From assembly GCF_901875635.1 (NCBI RefSeq), contig NZ_CABFMN010000084.1, forward strand, positions 124,001 to 188,000: 64,000 bases of DNA, in the 5' to 3' direction. This document shows positions 62,194-64,000 of the stretch, one piece after another. The stretch is from Xylophilus ampelinus. Lineage in GTDB: Bacteria > Pseudomonadota > Gammaproteobacteria > Burkholderiales > Burkholderiaceae_C. How positions within the stretch are numbered: the first letter of the stretch is position 1; each line of letters opens with the position of its first letter. The position numbers and the translations under genes were made by a program. The notes under the pieces are model-generated. The model was given only the letters and a program-made list of their open reading frames with translations, had not been told where the DNA came from and made no database searches.

Positions 62194-62970
62194 ATGAGCA
62201 CCACCATCGACCTCGTCCAGGCCCTGAAGAACGAACTCAAGACCGCCCGCATGACCTACGCGGACCTGGCACGCGCGCTGGGCATGGCGGAATCGAGCGT
62301 CAAGCGCATGCTGGCCAAGGGCGACATGCCGCTGTCGCGCGTGGACGCGATCTGCCGCGCACTGAAGATCGATTTCGCCGAACTCGCGCGCCGCGTGGCC
62401 GACGCCCAGCCGCTGCTCAAGGAGCTGTCGCACGAGCAGGAGAAGGCGGTGGTCAAGGACAAGAAGCTGCTGCTCGTGGCCATCAGCGTGCTGAGCCAGT
62501 GGACGCTGGAGCAGATCGTGGGCGCCTACCGCATCACCGAGGCGGAGTGCATCGGCTTCCTGGCGCAGCTCGACCGCATCGGCATCATCGAATTGCGGCC
62601 GATGAACCGCTACCGGCTGAAGCTGGCCAAGACTTTCCGCTGGCGCGCCAACGGGCCGGTGATGGAGTTCTTCCGCGACCACGTGGTGCTCGACTACTAC
62701 CGCGGCGGCTTCGACGGGCCGGCCGAAGGCCTGCTGCTGGTGCACGGCACGATCAGCAAGGCGCTGGCGCCGGCCTTCCTCGAGCGGCTGCAGCGCGTGG
62801 CGGCCGACTTCGCACAGCAGCACCAGACGGACCAGAAGCTGCCCCCGGAGCACCTGGAGGGCTACACCCTGCTGCTGGGCATGCGCAACTGGGAGTTCGA
62901 GGCCTTCACGCAGTTGCGCCGCGGCGAGATCACGGCGCGCGGTTCGCGCACGCCGGTGCGGCCGCGCTGA
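62194..62970 (+). CDS. XRE-family transcriptional regulator
   Basis: 258 residues. N-terminal Cro/C1-type helix-turn-helix (MTYADLARALGMAESSVKRMLAKGDMPLSRVDAICRAL). The C-terminal 180 residues are a conserved extension (LSQWTLEQIVGAYRITEAECIGFLAQLDRIGIIELRPMNRY...) that includes a possible second winged helix. Ligand unknown. It probably binds the paired sites in its promoter and controls itself and the divergent CREST-type gene. Confidence 0.85.
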   Translation: MSTTIDLVQALKNELKTARMTYADLARALGMAESSVKRMLAKGDMPLSRVDAICRALKIDFAELARRVADAQPLLKELSHEQEKAVVKDKKLLLVAISVLSQWTLEQIVGAYRITEAECIGFLAQLDRIGIIELRPMNRYRLKLAKTFRWRANGPVMEFFRDHVVLDYYRGGFDGPAEGLLLVHGTISKALAPAFLERLQRVAADFAQQHQTDQKLPPEHLEGYTLLLGMRNWEFEAFTQLRRGEITARGSRTPVRPR

Positions 62971-63001
62971 GGCGCGGCATCGACAGCCGTGCATTCCGGG
63001 C

Positions 63002-63030
63002 TTGGCGATCGGCCGCTGCCTTTCTACAAT
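63002..63030 (+). promoter_or_regulatory. Promoter of the riboswitch-dadA transcript
   Basis: TTGGCG (63002-63007), 17-base spacer, TACAAT (63025-63030). Transcription would start near 63037, immediately before the first aptamer. Confidence 0.75.
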
Positions 63031-63037
63031 CGCGGCC

Positions 63038-63255
63038 TTGCAGGAGAACGGGCGACGCCACCGGCGGCGCCCTACCGAAGGCGCAAACTCCCATAAACGC
63101 TCAGGTCTGCCCGATGCACGCGATGCATGGGCCCGTACTGCAAGCCATCGTCAGAGCCGTCTGGAGAGTCATCCCGCCCAGGGATGCACCGAAGGAGCAA
63201 GTCCGCTGCGGGTGCAGCGGGTGAATCTCTCAGGTACCGAGGACAGGGGGAGCGG
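63038..63255 (+). ncRNA. Tandem glycine riboswitch
   Basis: Two glycine aptamers in tandem. The first (63038-63141) has GCAGGAGAAC, ACCGAAGGCGCAAACTCC and GCTCAGG. The second (about 63153-63255) has GTCTGGAGAG, CACCGAAGGAGCAA, TCTCTCAGG and GAGGACAGGGGGAG. Both sets are the conserved core of the gcvT-type RNA. The linker is short, as needed for cooperative binding. It lies 88 bases before dadA. The most likely outcome is that glycine binding turns the gene on, as in other glycine riboswitches. Confidence 0.93.
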
Positions 63256-63277
63256 CAACTTGAACCGTCGGTTCGGG

Positions 63278-63343
63278 TTGCTATCTTTTTCATAGCTGCT
63301 CCCGCCCGCCGTTCAAGCGCTGCAACCCCAAAAGGTTCTTCAA
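63278..63343 (-). repeat. Palindromic repeat, copy 7, in the riboswitch expression platform
   Basis: On the plus strand: GCTAT-CTTTTTC-ATAGC, then GCTCCCGCCCGCCGTTCAAG and CGCTGCAACC. GGGTTGC (63274-63280) can pair with GCAACCC (63322-63328), enclosing the repeat. The paired region ends about 15 bases before the dadA ATG, so the repeat forms the bulk of the leader between aptamer and gene. Confidence 0.75.
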
Positions 63344-64000
63344 ATGCGCGTGATCGTCCTCGGTGCCGGCCTGCTCGGCACCACCTCCGCCTATTTCCTT
63401 TCCCAACTCGGCCACGACGTGACCGTGATCGACCGCCAGGCCACGCCCGGTGCCGAGACCAGCTTCGCCAACGGCGGGCAGATCTCGGTGAGCCATGCCG
63501 AGCCCTGGGCCAACCCGAGTGCGCCGCTGAAGGTGCTGCAGTGGCTGGGCAAGGAAGATGCGCCCCTGCTCTTCCGTCTGCGGCCCGACCTGCGCCAGTG
63601 GCTGTGGGGCCTTCAGTTCCTGCGCGAATGCACGCCGGCGCGCACGCGGCACAACATCGAGCAGATCGTGCGCCTGGGCACCTACAGCCGCGACACGCTG
63701 CAGCAGCTGCGCCGCGACACCGGCATCGACTACGACCAGCGCACGCAGGGCATCCTGCACTTCTACACGACGCAGAAGGAGTTCTATGGCGCCCTTGCGC
63801 CGGCCGAGCAGATGCGCCAGCTCGGCTGCGAGCGCCGCGTGATCTCGGCCGACGAAGCGGTGGCACTCGAGCCGGCGCTGGCACACATCCGCCCGCAACT
63901 CGCCGGCGCGACCTACACCGCCGAAGACGAATCGGGCGACGCCAACCGCTTCACGCGCGAACTCGCCAAGCGCGCCGAGGCGGCGGGCGTGCAGTTCCGC
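63344..64000 (+). CDS. dadA: D-amino acid dehydrogenase (DadA-type), partial
   Basis: First 219 residues; the gene runs off the window end. VIVLGAGLLGTTSAYFLSQLGHDVTVIDRQ is the FAD-binding Rossmann motif, and ETSFANGGQISVSHAEPWANPSAP with TQGILHFYTTQKEF is characteristic of DadA small-subunit flavoproteins. These oxidise D-amino acids to 2-oxo acids and ammonia, passing electrons to the respiratory chain at the inner membrane. Control by a glycine riboswitch suggests glycine itself, or an amino acid made alongside it, is relevant to its role. Confidence 0.9.
   Translation, partial: MRVIVLGAGLLGTTSAYFLSQLGHDVTVIDRQATPGAETSFANGGQISVSHAEPWANPSAPLKVLQWLGKEDAPLLFRLRPDLRQWLWGLQFLRECTPARTRHNIEQIVRLGTYSRDTLQQLRRDTGIDYDQRTQGILHFYTTQKEFYGALAPAEQMRQLGCERRVISADEAVALEPALAHIRPQLAGATYTAEDESGDANRFTRELAKRAEAAGVQFR

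Overview
The window is chromosomal DNA from a high-GC betaproteobacterium. The split spc/alpha ribosomal operon, the many orphan Bug-type solute-binding proteins, the CoA-dependent aminobenzoate cluster, the recG-oxyR-dps-ubiA-proC neighbourhood and a recurring intergenic palindrome (GCTAT-N7-ATAGC next to a GC-rich hairpin) together suggest Burkholderiales, family Comamonadaceae, probably Variovorax or a close relative. That assignment is inference. No rRNA, IS transposase, phage gene or CRISPR array was seen.

Layout: 0.2-4.1 kb is a + strand catabolic cluster (FAD-linked oxidase, Tat-exported NMT1/THI5-like binding protein, cytosine-deaminase-like amidohydrolase), probably the tail of a larger locus. 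4.2-7.2 kb holds a heme-binding beta-barrel protein, a stress-type SDR and an orphan Bug protein. 7.2-7.95 kb is a nested inverted repeat. 8.0-12.3 kb has a quinohemoprotein alcohol dehydrogenase divergent from an AcoR-like activator without an AAA+ domain, then a degenerate response-regulator-like gene. 12.4-15.0 kb encodes a two-gene 2-oxoacid dehydrogenase E1 and a MarR regulator that share an operator-like palindrome. 15.1-20.0 kb contains an aldo/keto reductase, secreted cupin, a small conserved protein with a second Bug protein, a DUF1840 protein and cyclopropane fatty acid synthase. 20.1-27.3 kb is an operon for aerobic CoA-dependent 2-aminobenzoate (or salicylate) breakdown: fused monooxygenase/reductase, MarR, enoyl-CoA hydratase, acyl-CoA dehydrogenase, CoA ligase, RidA.

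27.4-36.6 kb is the spc/alpha ribosomal operon on the minus strand, from a strong promoter upstream of rplN to rplQ and an initiator tRNA. infA is absent between secY and rpmJ, and rplN is not preceded by rpsQ. 36.7-41.4 kb has a phytase-like lipoprotein, proC, ubiA, dps and oxyR. 41.4-45.9 kb is a TonB siderophore-receptor operon that runs into oxyR with a 12-base gap. 46-54.7 kb has a LysE exporter, recG, queA, a PQQ sugar dehydrogenase, tgt and a MarR/DHA2-efflux pair. 54.7-62 kb is mostly envelope proteins of unknown function plus a PAP2 phosphatase and an LplT-PlsC fusion. The window ends with an XRE regulator and a tandem glycine riboswitch ahead of a dadA-type amino acid dehydrogenase cut off by the window edge.

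The most unusual signal is that two families of short palindromic repeats, normally intergenic, have been taken into coding sequence: in frame inside recG, in the linker and C-terminal tail of the bifunctional monooxygenase, and as the signal-peptide region of a Bug protein.
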